From Paraphaeosphaeria minitans (lineage: Eukaryota > Ascomycota > Dothideomycetes > Pleosporales > Didymosphaeriaceae): a DNA stretch of 64,000 bases. Numbering within the stretch: the first letter of the stretch is position 1; the number at the start of each line of letters is the position of its first letter. Shown one piece after another: positions 34,570 through 48,482 of this stretch. The position numbers were made by a program, and so were the translations under genes. The notes beneath the pieces are model-generated. The model ran no database searches. It was not told the DNA's origin and saw only the letters and a list, made by a program, of their open reading frames with translations. The stretch is taken from NCBI GenBank assembly GCA_015832175.1, contig WJXW01000004.1, positions 1,550,001 to 1,614,000 on the forward strand. Direction: 5' to 3'.

Positions 34570-36821
34570 TCTCTTTAAAATAACTACCTTTAGTGAATTG
34601 CCTTTTGTCTATATAAGTAGTATAATAGCCTATTAGAGTTCCTTCTTTCGCTCTACCCCTCTAGTTCTTATAAAGCTATCTTTAACTTCTAAGCTAGAAT
34701 TACTATACTCCTCACTCTTTTTAACTTCTTAATAGCGTAGTAGTTTTAGTAGTTTTAGTAGTAGGGTCTAAGAGTTAATTAGTAGGTCTTTAGGCACAAT
34801 TCTTATCCTTCCTTTTAGTACTTATGCTTTATTATCTAGGGTGTGCTAGTAGAAGCGCTTAAGGTGGCTACTATATATAGTATACTAGAATACAGCTCTA
34901 TTAAGCTCTTCTAGTTAGTAATATAACTAGCTAGGGTAGTTAATAGAGATTTAGTAAGGGCCTAGCTAGCGATTCTTTATCTTTATAGCTATTAACTTGT
35001 CTATAGCCCTAATTAAATCCTAAACTAGCACTAGGTCTCCTTTGTAAAAGTCTTATTAATAGGCTTTACTAAAATCCTATTACTCTACTCTTTTAAGGCG
35101 CATTCTTCTTAATCTAGATAGCGCCTCTAAAAGTTTATCGCCTCTTTATTCTAACTGCTTAGCCCTTAGGGTAAGTAGATCTAATTAGTTCTCTACTTCT
35201 AACTATAGTAGGATTTGCTAGCTTTTAATTGCCAGCTTAATAGGTAATATAGGTTAAATGCTAGTTATTATCTCTATAGGTGCTAACCTTATGCTTTATT
35301 AAATTAAAACCCTCTTAGCCTATACTACTATAGATAAATTGCGCTTCTAATTATTTCCTAGCTTTATAAGCGCTATAATAAGTATTTAGTAACCTTATTT
35401 AACTAGCCCTTAAGCTTTAGAGTTATAGGAGAAAGCTTAGATATAGTGTATCTTATAGTATTTAGCTAGTGCTTTAACTACTATTTTATTTTTAGGCCCC
35501 CTATCTACGCTTAGTTAAGGAAACACCCCCTACTTATAGATAATATCTTTATAGAGGAACTTTAGAACACTTTCTAAATCTGCTCTAATAAGCGCTCTAG
35601 CTTTAGGCTATCCTAAGGTGTATTCCCTAGTAATAATAAAAAAAGATTTCTAATACTTACTTATAGGCATGTAGGTAATATTAATAGTCTATTGTTTAAA
35701 TAAGGTTCTAGGGTTACTAATCTTAAGGCTTGTCTCTATCTAATTACCTTATTTAGTAGCATAGATAGTATATTTCTTTAGCTTAGTTTGAATTGTCTTA
35801 AACTAGCCCTCCTACTAGAACTAAGACTAGATCGCAGCATTTATAGTCTAGATTCCTTTATAGTAGAGGTGCTAGTAGACCTCCTAAACAAGTACTTTTT
35901 AAACATCTAGGTTATTAATTACCTTTTAGATAGTAAGATTTAGGGTTAACTTCTTAAATAGTAGGTTTACTTTTACAAAAAAGGTTTAGGCCTTCTTTGT
36001 CTATAAAAGGCAGCTTTTCTAAAGTATTAGCCTATTAGGTCTTTTTTTAAATAGTAAGAACCTCGCTATCTCTTCTAATTCTTCTAAAAAGTCTTTGCTA
36101 AGGATTTAGGCCTCTTATAAAGTAAACACTAAGCTATTATTATGCTTCTCTACTATATAGTTTATAAAGGGACCTAGGTTTTCTTCTAATTCTTCTAGCG
36201 CTGTCTATCCTTTAGGTTAGGGGTACCTTAACAATCTATTAGTAATAACATTTTGTTTTCCTAGCTTATAGATAATTTTAAAGTCCTATAGTAGTATTGT
36301 ATCTAGCTATTAGTTTATTACTAATCTAAGGAGGTTAGTAGAAGACTAGTTAAGCTGTAAAATTAGAGTAGCCGCATTTGTTTTAATAATAAATTAGGTC
36401 CTATATAGGTACAGCGTAAACTTTTTTAGTGCCTATACTACTACTTTATATTTAAGCTTAGTTAAGTACTACCTTAATTCTACTTTAGACTATAGTGTAC
36501 TTTTCAACTGCACTAGATAGCACTTCCTATCTTCTTTTACTTACTTAATATAGGCTCCTCCTCTTTATAAACTTACGTCTATACAGACGAAGATCTACCT
36601 TCCTAATTTATAATTAAGAGTTATTAGAACTAGTGTAGTAGTAATACTTTCCTTTAGGATATTTATTAATTAGCGCTTAAGATCTCCCTACTTCTATTCT
36701 TAGCCTTCCTAGTAAGTATGTACAAAGGTTTTACTTTAATAGAAAAGTAGAAGATCTATTAGTAATAGTAAGTGTAAATTCTAATAAACTATTAGACTTC
36801 TCCTTAATTTGTGCATTCTTT
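34570..36821 (-). pseudogene. pol: T2 pol, integrase and RNase H part
   Basis: Collinear with 25200-27450 of T1. Broken by the insertion of G1p at ctagt (36822-36826); the rest of the RT continues at 43552. The empty site in T1 (ctttctagtacagaatc near 27451) confirms the join. Confidence 0.83.
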
Positions 36822-36826
36822 CTAGT

Positions 36827-37282
36827 TGTTAGGATCCGGCCGTGCGCGAGCAGCGGGGCGCGAGCTTATTAGACCACTAGTCTACTAGAGTCAGCTAACT
36901 AAGCAGTTAGGTAATAGGTTATAGGTCCTAAGGGTCCTAAGGACCGCACAGGCCTCGCCCGTATAGGAACTCTAGGACGCGTGGGACTCGCCCGCACGGG
37001 ACTCTAGGACATATGGGACTCTAGGACATATAGGACTCTAGGATATATAGGATTCTAGAACGTGTAGGACTACTTAGTATATAGGAACGCGAGAATAAGT
37101 TTCTTATACTTATATTTAATCTGTTTATTAATCTATTATTTAGATTCTAGTAGACTAAATTGTTAACTTATTACACTTTGTAAGATACTATTATATTAAT
37201 AAGACTTTCTACCTTTTATATATACTCCTGCCTAAGAACTAACCTTAACCTTTTAGAACTAGCTACCCTCTTAGATTTAATA
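36827..37282 (+). repeat. 5' LTR of G1p (456 bp)
   Basis: tgttaggatccgg to tttaata. The U3 half has tandem 17-bp repeats (gactctaggacatatag and variants) at about 36965-37070. Confidence 0.95.
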
Positions 37283-37299
37283 TCTTGAACACCTTTAAC

Positions 37300-38360
37300 A
37301 TAAGTACTTCATAAACTTCTACCTCTTCTACAGCTTTAGGTGCCGCTAAGATTACTTCTATAAAAGATGGCAGTAAGGCGCACAAACCTAATCTCTACTT
37401 TAGTAAATAATCTTAAACTAACATCTAGATTCTCTAGTTAGACCTATACTTCTTTAACTTAGACAAACCTCTTAAAAATAAGAAAAAGGTTATCTTTTTA
37501 GTAATATACATACGAGGAGATGTAGAATTATAAATCTATCTCTACCTTAAAAAGTACCTAGGAATAGACCACAACAACAATAACAACAATTACGTAAATA
37601 AGTATACTAATATAGTTAACATTATTAAGGATTATAATAACTTTAAGAAATGCCTTAAATAACTCTTTAGGATCGCTAACAAGGACTCTATTATAAAAGT
37701 AAAGATTTAGACTATAACTTAGAAACAATTAGTAGCTAAGTATATAGCTAAGTTTCGCAGATACGCTGTGCAACTTAACTAGGACAATAAATCTCTTTAG
37801 GATATATATAAATAAGGACTTAAATAGAAACTACGTAAGGAACTCCTACGTAGTAGTGCACAAATTGCTAACCTTAAAGAACTATATAAAGAAACTATTA
37901 GGATTAACAGAGAATAGTTTTTATTGCAATAGGAGCTCTACTAAAACCCTAAAGTAATAAGCTTTAGACAACTAGTAAAAGTGGTTTATAAGAACCCTGT
38001 TAGAATTATCTAAAAGCAATAGCTAAGGAACTACTAGAGATATAAACTAATAGAAAATGTCTAGTTTAACTACATAGACAAAGGAAAAGGAGGAAAGATA
38101 GGCCCTAAGTAGCTTAATAAACGCGTCTCTAATAGAAGTTAACAATTAATAACTAAGACCTGTAAATGCTTTACATATAGCAAACTAGGCTATATAGCTA
38201 GGAACTATAGATTAAAGAATGAAGTCTATTAAACTAAGTTAAATATACTAACTATTAAGGACTAAGAACCTAATAAGGAATAAGAAGTTATTATAACGCT
38301 ATTTAGTTACTAACGCGTCACACTAGAGTAAAGTGAGCAATTAGATTTACCTAACTTATA
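37300..38360 (+). pseudogene. gag: G1p gag (broken)
   Basis: The zinc knuckle at 38161-38208 reads CKCFTYSKLGYIARNY: the CX2CX4HX4C pattern with second Cys, His and last Cys all changed to Tyr by RIP. The upstream part aligns with the gag of G1m. No clean start codon was identified; the frame opens within the first 100 bases after the LTR. Confidence 0.82.
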
Positions 38361-41300
38361 ACTATATAAAGATCTAGAAGATAACTCTAATGTATACTAT
38401 AATGTAGAAGACGTAGAAGAGATACTAAGATCTTCTACTCCTCACCTATAAAGTAGGCAGGAAGAAGACAACCCTATGTTACCTAAGTATAAACTAAATG
38501 TTTAGGACTATATAGAACCCTATTAGGTACTAAAAGGAATGCGACCCTACAAAAATGAGGAATTAGACTACGTATAAAAGTACTACCTAGACCACTGAAA
38601 TCCTACATACTAATTCTATATGTGGACGCATTGCGAAGAACTAACATACGTATAATATAAAGTAGAGAAAGAGGAGAATAAGAAATAACTTAGAAGGAAA
38701 CTACGCTATAGATAAATGTGGATAGAATACCCTATTACAGCTTGTGATAAACACCTCTAGGATAAATAATAAGTAAAATACTTTCCTTACTTTACGCTAA
38801 AGAGTAATAAATACTATAATATGCTTATTAATAGAGACTATATACAACTATACTAGTATACGTGTCTAAACTAAGACTGCGAATACTACTATATAGCTAA
38901 ATGTTTAGATAGCTTTGCAAACTGCCCTATATAAGAAGTAATAATAGAACTACTAATTTAACTAGTACACAGGAATAGTAAAGACTATAGGAGAAAAAAT
39001 AGAAGAATATCCTTACGGGAAGAAGAAGAAGAAGACAATCTATATAAGCTACGTACTTAAGAATAACAATAGAAGCGGATGCTTAGAAACGCATACTAGG
39101 TACTAGAACTTAACTATAACCTATACAAACAGATGTCTTTTTTAGGCCTAAACTTAGACAAGAAAACGCCTTTATTAAATTAAATGCTATAGTAAGCATA
39201 GTATTAGTTAAGCTACTAGTATAGCTTAAAGGAATATAGGCTTAAGCTCTTATAGACTTAAGAGTAGAAAGGAACTTTATATCTTATTAGATAGTAAGAT
39301 AAGTAGGACTTATAATATTAGAGAAAGAAATACCCTACATTGTCTATATCGCAAATAGATCTCTAATGCCTAAGACACCTTAAATATACTAGGAGGTTAC
39401 TACCACGATAACAGTCTAAGAATATAGAGAGGAACTTACCTTAGATGTCTTACTAGGATCTAAGCATAAGTTAGTCTTAGGATTACTTTAGTTAACAATA
39501 TACAACCTACAGATTAACTAGGGTACAAAGAAAATATTGTTTAAACGCTGTAATTATATATTATAAGCAAAGCCTACGTATTAACTAAAAATAATAGTAG
39601 ATAAGGGAGTTATTAATAATATAATACTATAATAGATAGTTAAAAAACAGAAGTACACTTTAGTAGACGCTGGCAGGAACTACTAGGTTAAGAAGCGTAA
39701 GAAGGAGGATAATAGCACACCCCTTACCTTACTAAGAGAGTATAGGAAATAGATATATATATTTATAGAAAAAGAAGGAAAAGCAAATCTACTAGAACAT
39801 TAACCCTAGGATCTTACAATAGACCTAAAAGAAGGGAAAACGCCACCCTTTAGACCACTATATAGTAAGACAGGAGAAGAACTCCTTAAAGAATGTGATT
39901 TTATTAAGATAAACCTTAAGAAAGGATATATACAACTATTAAAGTTACTAGTAGTAAGCCCTTTTATATTTGTTAAGAAAAAGGATAGATTAGATAGACT
40001 ATGCGTTAACTACTAATAACTTAACAACATAATAATAAAGAACTAATATCCACTACTAAATATTATAGAGTTACGAGATTAACTATCTTAAGCCAAGATA
40101 TTTATAATAATAGATCTAAGAGACAGTTACCACCTTATACAAATTAAAAAAGGTAAAGAATAGAAAACAGCGTTTTAATTACGCTACAGACTATTTAAGT
40201 ATAAGGTTATACTATTTAGACTTACAAATGCACTAGTACCTTTTATAGCACTTATTAATAACATACTCTATAAACATCTAGACATATTTGTTATTGCGTA
40301 TATAGACGATATCCTTGTCTTTTCTAAAAACGAATTAGACTATACTAAGCATGTATAGATAGTACTAGAAGCACTAGACAAAGTATGCCTTCGCATTAAA
40401 CTTAAGAAATATAAGTTTAATGTTAAATAACTTAAATTCCTAGGACACATTATTACTATAGAAGGAATTGAGATAGCACTAAGTAAAGTTAAATACATTA
40501 AGAACTAGCTAATACTAAAGATAGCCAAGAATATCTAAGAATTCTTAGGATTCTATGGATTTAATTAATAATTCATCCAAGATTACGTAAAGGTTATAAT
40601 ACGCTTAATAAATCTTATAAAGAAAAACGTACCCTTTAAATAGATGGATAAGTGTAGAATATTATTTTAACTCCTTAAAATAGTATGTATTATAGAACCT
40701 GTCCTTATTTATTTTAGAAGCGATAAACCACTACGCTTTAAAATAGACACTAGCGATCTTACGCTAGGCGCCTACGCTAAATAAGAACATAACAGCAAAT
40801 AGCACCTAATTACCTATTACTTATACAAATTTAATAACGCCGAAACACAATACAACATATATAATAAAGAACTCTACGCTATTGTTAAAGCCTTAAAGCA
40901 CTAGAGGATTTACGCGCTTAGTTACTTAACACTAGAAATCTACACAGATTATAAGAACCTTCTAAGGTTCACAATAACAAAAGAACTTACGCTATAATAA
41001 CAAAGATGGTTATAAACTACTAGGTAGTATAAGTTTAAAATTATCTATATAGCTAGAAAAGAGAATGGCAGAGCAGACGCTCTTAGCTAACAAAGTGATC
41101 TAGTAGGAGAAAAAGTAAAAACCTTCTCCGCAATCTTTCGCAAAGCCAAAGATAGATTTCTAGAACTAATAGTAGAACTAAATTAACTTTTAGTAATTAA
41201 CTAAGAAGTTCTGGAATATCTACAGACCAAGATTATCTAACAATACCACAATAACCCTATATACGGACACCTAGGTATTACAAAAACAATAGAACTTATC

Positions 41301-42540
41301 TAAAGGAATTACACCTTTAAAGGAATTAAGGAAGCTGTAATAACTTATATCTATAAATATATAGAATGCTAGAGAAATAAACATAGTACACATCTTAAAT
41401 ATAGAGAGATGTAAGTAATTAGAATACTAACAGCACTATAGGAAGACATCGCTATAGATTTTGTTACAGAAATTCTAAACTCTAAGGATCTAATAATAGG
41501 AATTAAATATAATAGTATACTAGTAATAGTCTGCTAACTAACTAAGTATGTTAAGCTTATTCTATATCTTAAAAGAATAATAGTAAAAGAACTTACTTTT
41601 CTTATTCTAGACTAACTAGTTAGACACCACAGAATCCTAAAAATAATTATTAGCAACAGAGACAAGCTCTTTATATTAAACTATTAGACAACGCTTATAG
41701 CACTACTTAGAACGAAACAAAAGCTATTAACAGCTTACTATCTATAAACAGACAGACAGATAGAACGTACGAACCAAACTATAGAAACGTACCTACGCAT
41801 CTACTGTAATAGTTAGAAGAATAACTAGGTTTTATTACTACCTATAGCATAGTTGGCCTATAATAACAAAGTATTAGTAGTATTAGGACATACACTGTTC
41901 TATGCAAACTATAGAAGACACCTATATCTCTTTAATTAATAATTTCCTATAATAATTAAGGCAAAAGAAGCTATAGATATAGTAGAAAATATAAAGAAAA
42001 TACACTAACAACTCTAAGAGAATCTTAAGAAAGCTTAGTAGTAATTAATTTTATACTAAAACTAAAAACAAAAAATAGTACTTTAGCTAAAGAAAGGGAA
42101 TAAAGCATATCTACTTACAAAAAACCTTTAAACTTAGAAGAAAAAACACAAGAAACTAGATTACATTAAGGTTAGACTATTTTATATTTCTAAGCAAATA
42201 TCACTAGTAAACTATAAGTTAGAACTACCGCTAGATGCAAAGATACACCTAGTATTCCATGTATCACTACTAGAACTAGCAGACCCTAATACACTAGTTA
42301 AAACCACCTTCTACTACTAAACTAAGGAAGAAAATAAATTTAAGGTTAAAAGAATGCTAGAGTATAATTAGTATAACAACACGTACCTTGTTAAGTAGAA
42401 AGGTTACCTACATAGCGAAAACACCTAGGAACTAAAAAATAATCTAGGAAACTGTTAGTAAAAGATTAAAGAGTTCTACTAGAAACAACTAAGACGCACC
42501 TAGGAATTACCACTAGTATAAGGGCTAGCCTATAAAATAG
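38360..42540 (+). pseudogene. pol: G1p pol: protease, RT, RNase H, integrase, chromodomain
   Basis: RT with intact YIDDILVFSKNELDYTKHV at 40299-40355. RNase H near 40741 (KIDTSDLTLGAYAK, later AETQYNIYNKELYAIVKALK). Integrase zinc-binding part at about 41245-41370 (YHNNPIYGHLGI, then C of IEC). The C-terminal chromodomain at about 42340-42470 reads YLVKWKGYLHSENT. The reaction order is reverse transcription, RNA removal, integration; a chromodomain in the family directs insertion to heterochromatin, which fits the setting. Interruptions are almost all TAA/TAG. Confidence 0.92.
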
Positions 42541-42544
42541 ACTA

Positions 42545-43065
42545 GTTAATTACCTTAGCGCCTAACAGTGTGTTAGGATTTATTAACGTAGTAGCCTATA
42601 CTAACTCCTCCTACGCTTTAAGCGCTTCTAACTTGTTTATAGTACTTATACTGCGATTAAACAATTCTTATTCCTTCTAACGTAATTTCTTTTACTAATT
42701 ATGTAGGCGCGCTATTTTCTCTTACGCCTAATAGGCGCGAAGGAGAGCTGCCTTAGCTAGCTCTTCTTTAATATAGAGCTTTGCCTCCTCTTTAGCCTCT
42801 AACTTTTCTAACCTCTCTATTTTAGTATCTATTTTTAAATAATCTAGTAAAGGGATCTTTTTAGGCTTACACTTCTAGTTTCTTTATCTAATATAGTTAG
42901 TACACTAAGAGTGTAAAGAAGAAAGATAATAAGTATATTTCTTCTTAGCGTAGTACAAATAGGTAACTATTATAAAAACGCAGTCTTTCTTAAGATAATT
43001 AGCTTAACTATAGCAATATTAAACAGAACGAGATAATAACTTTATAAGTAGTTAACTTATAAGGA
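42545..43065 (-). pseudogene. Antisense ORF of G1p: Cys clusters and coiled coil
   Basis: Minus strand, between chromodomain and polypurine tract. One frame gives LKKDCVFIIVTYLYYAKKK, then HSxCTNYIRxRNxKC, then a long charged helix (IERLEKLEAKEEAKLYIKEE, LAKAALLRAY, KKLR-KE-ELFNRS), ending NPNTLLGAKVIN. With Tyr-to-Cys reversal the first part has repeated CxxC clusters. Layout equals the antisense ORF of G1m although the sequences are clearly diverged. Probable zinc-binding coiled-coil protein; function unknown. It could be translated from an antisense transcript starting in the 3' LTR (inference). Confidence 0.7.
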
Positions 43066-43090
43066 CATTAAGCTTAGAGGGGGAGGATAA

Positions 43091-43546
43091 TATTAAGATC
43101 TAGCTGTGCGTAAGTAGCAGGGCGTGAGCTTATTAGACTACTAGTCCACTAGAGTTAGCTAACTAAGCAGTTAGGTAATAGGTTATAGGTCCTAAGGGTC
43201 CTAAGGACCGCATAGGCCTCGCCTATATAGGAACTCTAGGACGCGTAGGACTCGCCCGCACGGGACTCTAGGACATATGGGACTCTAGGATATATAGGAC
43301 TCTAGGACATATGGGATTCTAGGACGTGTGGGACTACTTAGTATATAGGAACGCAAGAATAAGCTTCTTATACTTATATTTAATCTGTTTATTAATCTAT
43401 TATTTAGATTCTAGTAGACTAAATTGTTAACTTATTACACTTCGCAAGATACTATTATATTAATAAGACCTTCTACCTTCTGTAAGTACTCCTGCCTAAG
43501 AACCAACCTTAACCCTTTAGGACTAGCTACCCTCTTGGATTTAACA
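43091..43546 (+). repeat. 3' LTR of G1p (456 bp)
   Basis: tattaagatctagc to tttaaca; differs from the 5' LTR mainly by transitions. Confidence 0.95.
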
Positions 43547-43551
43547 CTAGT

Positions 43552-45750
43552 ATAGAATCTTGGCCACTTTCTTATCTTAGGGCGATTAGCTATTAGGCAA
43601 TACTTTATATCTTATAATTTCTATTTAGTTTACTCCCTAGAAGGATTTTATTTCTAATATAGTAGTATAGGCCCTCTCTAGGTTAGTAAGTACCCTATTT
43701 AGCTATATAATATGTTTAAGCACAAATTAGTGTACCCTAGGAAGGGCTTCTTTATCCCTATAAGTTAACTTTAGTCCTGCTAATGCAATATTATTAATAA
43801 AGAGTAAAGTATTAGGGAAATACCTCTAAAGGATTATTAACATAGCTCTCTAGAAAACTCCTAGTAAATTTATTACACCTTATAGTAGTGTGTAGTGCCT
43901 TACTAGGCCTATAGGTATCTAGAAAGCTGTTATATCTCTTAAGGCTGTATAGAGCGGTATCTAGTTAAACTCTAAAAATAGATTAAATAGAGAGTAGATT
44001 ACTCTACCTTTAATTCTCTCTAAAAACTTATTAGCTAAGGGTAGGAGATTAGCATCTCTTTCTAAAACCTTATTATAGAACTAGGCGTTATTAATTAATT
44101 AGTACCCTTTATCTTTCTTTAGTACTAGGAACTAGGGGTTTTAATATTAGCTATTGTATATTTTAAGAACTTTTTAGTTAATCTAATCTAAAATTATCTA
44201 GTGTACTATAGGCACTAGCTTTTTTAGGCAGTTAAAGCCTCTTACTTACTAGGCTTTATATAGAATAGTCTAAATCTAGTATAGAGGCATAATATCCTTA
44301 CTAATAGTTATTATCTTACTAAATTCCTAGGCTAGAGCTGCCTCTTAATAGAATATTAGCTTATAAATAAGTAAAATTTCTGTAGGTTTTAGCTAGTCTC
44401 TAACATTTATCTCTTTTAGTTGTTTAGGTGTTAATTAGTGCCCCCTTCTAAAATCTATATATTTAGGTTTAAATATTCTTAAATATGCATTTAGTTAAGG
44501 TCCCTAAAAAGCTATTATAGCTTATTATTATTTAATAGCTCTTTCTCTCTAATCTAATTTCCCTACCTTTAATAGGCGGTCTCCTCTTAGGTTATTTATA
44601 GGCTAAACTTTGTCTACTACTTTTTTATATATAGTGTAGGTAATCCCTAATTGCCTAGCTGCTATTACCTAACGTTCTTGCGCTTATTATCTAATTAATT
44701 CTACTTAACTAATTTTCTACTTATCTTCTCTATCTTCTACCTCTTTATCGCTAAGGTATGCACTAATAGGGTAACCCTATAGTAAGTGTACTTCCCTTAT
44801 AAACACACCTTTTACACGTTTTCTAAATCCTTATTACTTATCTTATAGTTAGAAAGTAGTAGAGTGTCTAACCTAAGAAAAGAGACTATTCTTTTCCTAT
44901 CTATAAAAGTAACCCTACACAGGCATTAGCCTATTAGGGTAAACTCTATAGCTAACTAAGCAGCTATTATAAAGGGGGTGCCTAGAATAATAGGCCTCCT
45001 AACGTTCCTTATAATCTTAAAATAAGTAGGAATTATAATTAGCCTAACTTTAAGTAGTACACTATAGGCAGTTCCTATATACTTATCTAAATCCCTACTA
45101 GCTCTTACTATACCTAATTATTCTTTAGTAGGTAAATAGCTCTAATTTTAGTCCTAGATTATAATATTAAGTGCCCTTGTAGTAGTATACCTTATAATAT
45201 TTAGTTCTAATCCTAAGTTAAGTAGAACCTTGCAGTAGCTTCTAAGAATAGTAATAAAATAAGTAGGGAGTTTTACTAAAATACTCTAAACTCCTATCTA
45301 TTCTTCTAGCTTAGTGCAACTTTAGAGGTTAACCTTATTAGCTTCTTTCTAATATCTATCCTACACCTCTCTAATACTATATTAGGTACTTTATACAGCG
45401 TTTCTTTGTGTAATCTAGTGTAGCCTAGGGCGTAACTTCTCTATTATTACTTCTAATAAGATAGCAGGTTCTTAAAAGTGGTCCTAACTTTGTTTTTCTA
45501 TTAAAACTTATCTTTATTATATCCCTATAAAGACATTCCCTAATTTACTCCTATCTAATTTGTTATTAGGCTCTTTTTCCTTTCTAGAGAGTAGTTGCTA
45601 GGCCTTTAAATATAGTTTGTTCTAAGAAAATATTAATCTAACTATAATACCTTTTACCTCTTAGGTTAGTGCTGCTATTAGGATAGAATTAGTATTTAGG
45701 GTGTTAATAAGTGCGATTAGCTCTTTATTTAATAGAGGAGCAGAGGCTAT
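43552..45750 (-). pseudogene. pol: T2 pol, RT and protease part
   Basis: Continues 34570-36821 after removal of G1p. FINNI (mutated FIDDI) is at 43787-43801. Collinear with 27470-29900 of T1 apart from the T1 solo LTR. Confidence 0.8.
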
Positions 45751-47800
45751 TTAAGTACTCTTTTTTTTACTAGTAGTCTTAGCTTCTAATATAGCTTAGA
45801 TAATACTCTCTTCTATTATCTAAGCAGGTTTAGAAGCTCTTTAGTTTACTTCTATAACTACTACTTATAATACTAATTTATTATTATTAATTACTAGTAG
45901 AGGAGATCCTAGGCGGAATTCTCTAATCTATAGCTAGGGATTAATCCTAACCCTTCTTTCCTAAAGGTCTCTTATTTAAGCCACTAACACTAGTTTACTT
46001 ACTCTAGCCCCTATAACTCTTTTAATACTTAGTTAGTTCTATTATTCTTATAAGCTTTTTTCTACTACTTTAGTCCTAGTAGGATTTACTTCTTTAGTTA
46101 TATTAACTTCTTTAGATAGGTAAGAGACCTCTAATAGGGTAGTATAGAAGGCTTTAGCCCTTTTTATTACTTCTATCTCTAGCTCCTAGTTTCTCTGCTT
46201 ACTACTTATTAACCTAAAATGTAATTAGCCTAATTTATATTTAAGATAGGTAGAGGCTTTCTTACTTTCTAGGCCTAGTACTTAGCTGAAATTCTTCTCT
46301 AAATTCTTATTAGTAACGTTAAAATACTATTTAATCTCCCTAAGTAGGTACTAGAGCTATGCATCTCCTTAAGAGCGGGGTATAGGCCCCCTAAATTTCT
46401 CTATTTAAAGGTGTTTTAGGCTATAGTAGAAGTTAAAAAACTAGCTTTTAGTATTAAAGATTTTATAGTACTAACCTCTTTTAATAAGGCCTTAGCGCTA
46501 GGGGTAGTTCTTTATAATGTGCCTAGTCTCTCTATACGTCTTATAAGCCTAGGCTTAATATTCCTAATTGCGAATTACCTAAGTACCTATACTAGGGTTT
46601 ATAATAGGGTTATAGGAGCTCTTAAATATCCTATTATTATATTCTATATAAAGGGTTAGCCCTATAAGCTTATTAAAAGCGTATTAGTTATTAGCTAGTT
46701 TATTAAGAATAAGACTAGTAGTAGTAGGTATAGAAGCCTTCTATTGCTTATATTCTTCTATAGTAAGGGTAAGTCCTCCTATCTTTGTAATAACCTCTTA
46801 GACTTATATATCTGCTTTTTTCTTATAATCTTTATTTCCTCTTATTCTTGTTTCCTTTTATACCTTAAAGAACTTCCTAGGTGGTAGAATAAGTAGGATT
46901 ACTAATAAAGCAGCTTTAGAATAAGCTAGATTTATAGTAACCTATCTCTCCTCCTGCTACACAGCTCTAATTACCTTATCCTAGTCTCTATACTAGTAAA
47001 GGAAATTATACATTTCTTATACCTAATAGGTGTTCACATTACCTTTTCTTAGGCAACTCTTTATTAGCATTCTATATATAACTATAGTTTTATTGTCTTA
47101 GCTAAGACCTCTAAAGAAAAGAGTCCCTACTTCTATCTACATAATTTATAATTAGGTACGGGCAGCTTAAGTATAGCTATTAAACTTATAGAAGTAGTTA
47201 TTTAGTGTAATAGGCTACTAGCTTACTTTATTAAGCTAGCTCTTAAGGTAGGCTCTAGTTAATTTTTAGTATTCTAAGTCTATTAATAAGTACTTAGAGT
47301 AAAGTATCTTTTAGAAATTTTTCTAGTTAACTAAAGCGCTTCTATAAGCTAGTAGTTTTATAATATCCCTTTAGTAGGTGCTTAAGTAAAAGTAAGGTAG
47401 CTTTTATTTTTTAAGCTCTTTACTCTATTCTACTCTTTCTACTTAAAAGTTATAGTCCTTTAGGAAGGTAGTAATATTAATACTACTTAAGCTTAGTGCG
47501 TTACTGTTATTTAGGCTTAGAGTAAACTAAGCTATGTTTCTCTTTTAGAGGAAGCCTCTTATTCCTAGTTCTCTGTTTTTAAACTATTTTCTTTTGTCTA
47601 TATCTTCTAAAAGGTGATTAGTAATACCCTAGCTTATCTAGCTAGTGCTGCTCTTAGCAGGGGTAGTTAGATAAATAGAGTTATTATAAAACCTATATAA
47701 ATCTATTTTATCTTTTTTTTTATTTTTCTTTTATTATCTACTTATTCTTATATTAGTTTTCTATTAGCGATTTAGCTTTAGGTATACAGATAATAATCTC
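45750..47800 (-). pseudogene. gag: T2 gag (broken)
   Basis: Collinear with the gag of T1. A tract of about 850 bp (about 46100-46945) is nearly identical to 30240-31085 while its flanks differ much more. Ends are approximate. Confidence 0.6.
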
Positions 47801-47904
47801 GCTTAATAGAATTCTACTACTAATACCTTGCTTTCCCTTTTATCCCTAACTTAATTATTACTTAGACTAGAATTATTTAGGGTCTATTATATTCGCTCTT
47901 TTTA

Positions 47905-48395
47905 GGAGTCTAGTAGCCACTTAAAGGTCCTCTAGTCTATTGCTCTTTCTACCTAATAGCTGCTTAAAAGTCTATTAGTCTATTATTGTTTCGTTCCTAG
48001 GTAACTCATAACTACTTAAAAGTCTATATAGTCTATACTACCACTAGATAGCTACTTAAAAGTCTATTAGTCTGTTGTTATTTTGTTTCTAGGTAATTAG
48101 TGACTACTTAAAAGTCTATTAATCTATCTGTCTAGGCGACTAATAACTACTTAAAAGTCTATACAGTCTGTCTGTCTGTGTACCTAATAGCTACTTAAAA
48201 GTCTATTAGTCTGTTATTGTTTTGTTTCTAGGTAATTAGTGACTACTTAAAAGTCTATTAATCTGTCTGTCTAGGCGACTAATAACTACTTAAAAGTCTA
48301 TACAGTCTGTTTGTCTTTGTACCTAATAGCTACTTAAAAGTCTATTAGTTTTGTTGCTTTATTCCTAGCTATTTAGCAGCTACTTAAAAGTCTAC
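47905..48395. repeat. Minisatellite in T2 leader, 11 units of about 48 bp
   Basis: Same unit as 32040-32410 but with three more copies: a block of three unit types is repeated (ttagtgactacttaaaagtc, gactaataactacttaaaag and the tacctaatagc type). Confidence 0.9.
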
Positions 48396-48482
48396 TAAAT
48401 AGCTTCTATTAGTTCTCTAAATACTTATTGCTATACTTCTCTATATCCTTTTAAAAGCAGCCCTATGTTCTTTACTAAAATT

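Larger units (their letters stand above)
36827..43546 (+). mobile_element. Complete Ty3/gypsy chromovirus 'G1p' (6720 bp)
   Basis: Two 456-bp LTRs (36827-37282, 43091-43546), target duplication ctagt (36822-36826, 43547-43551), and a polypurine tract agagggggaggataa (43076-43090). Order gag, protease, RT, RNase H, integrase, chromodomain. An antisense ORF occupies the stretch between pol and the 3' LTR. Many RIP stops are present but domains are well legible. Confidence 0.96.

Noticed and set aside
37283..37310. Primer binding site after the G1p 5' LTR
   Set aside because: The bases after the LTR (tcttgaacacc) do not give a convincing complement to a tRNA 3' end that I can recall; RIP and lack of a tRNA list prevent a call.
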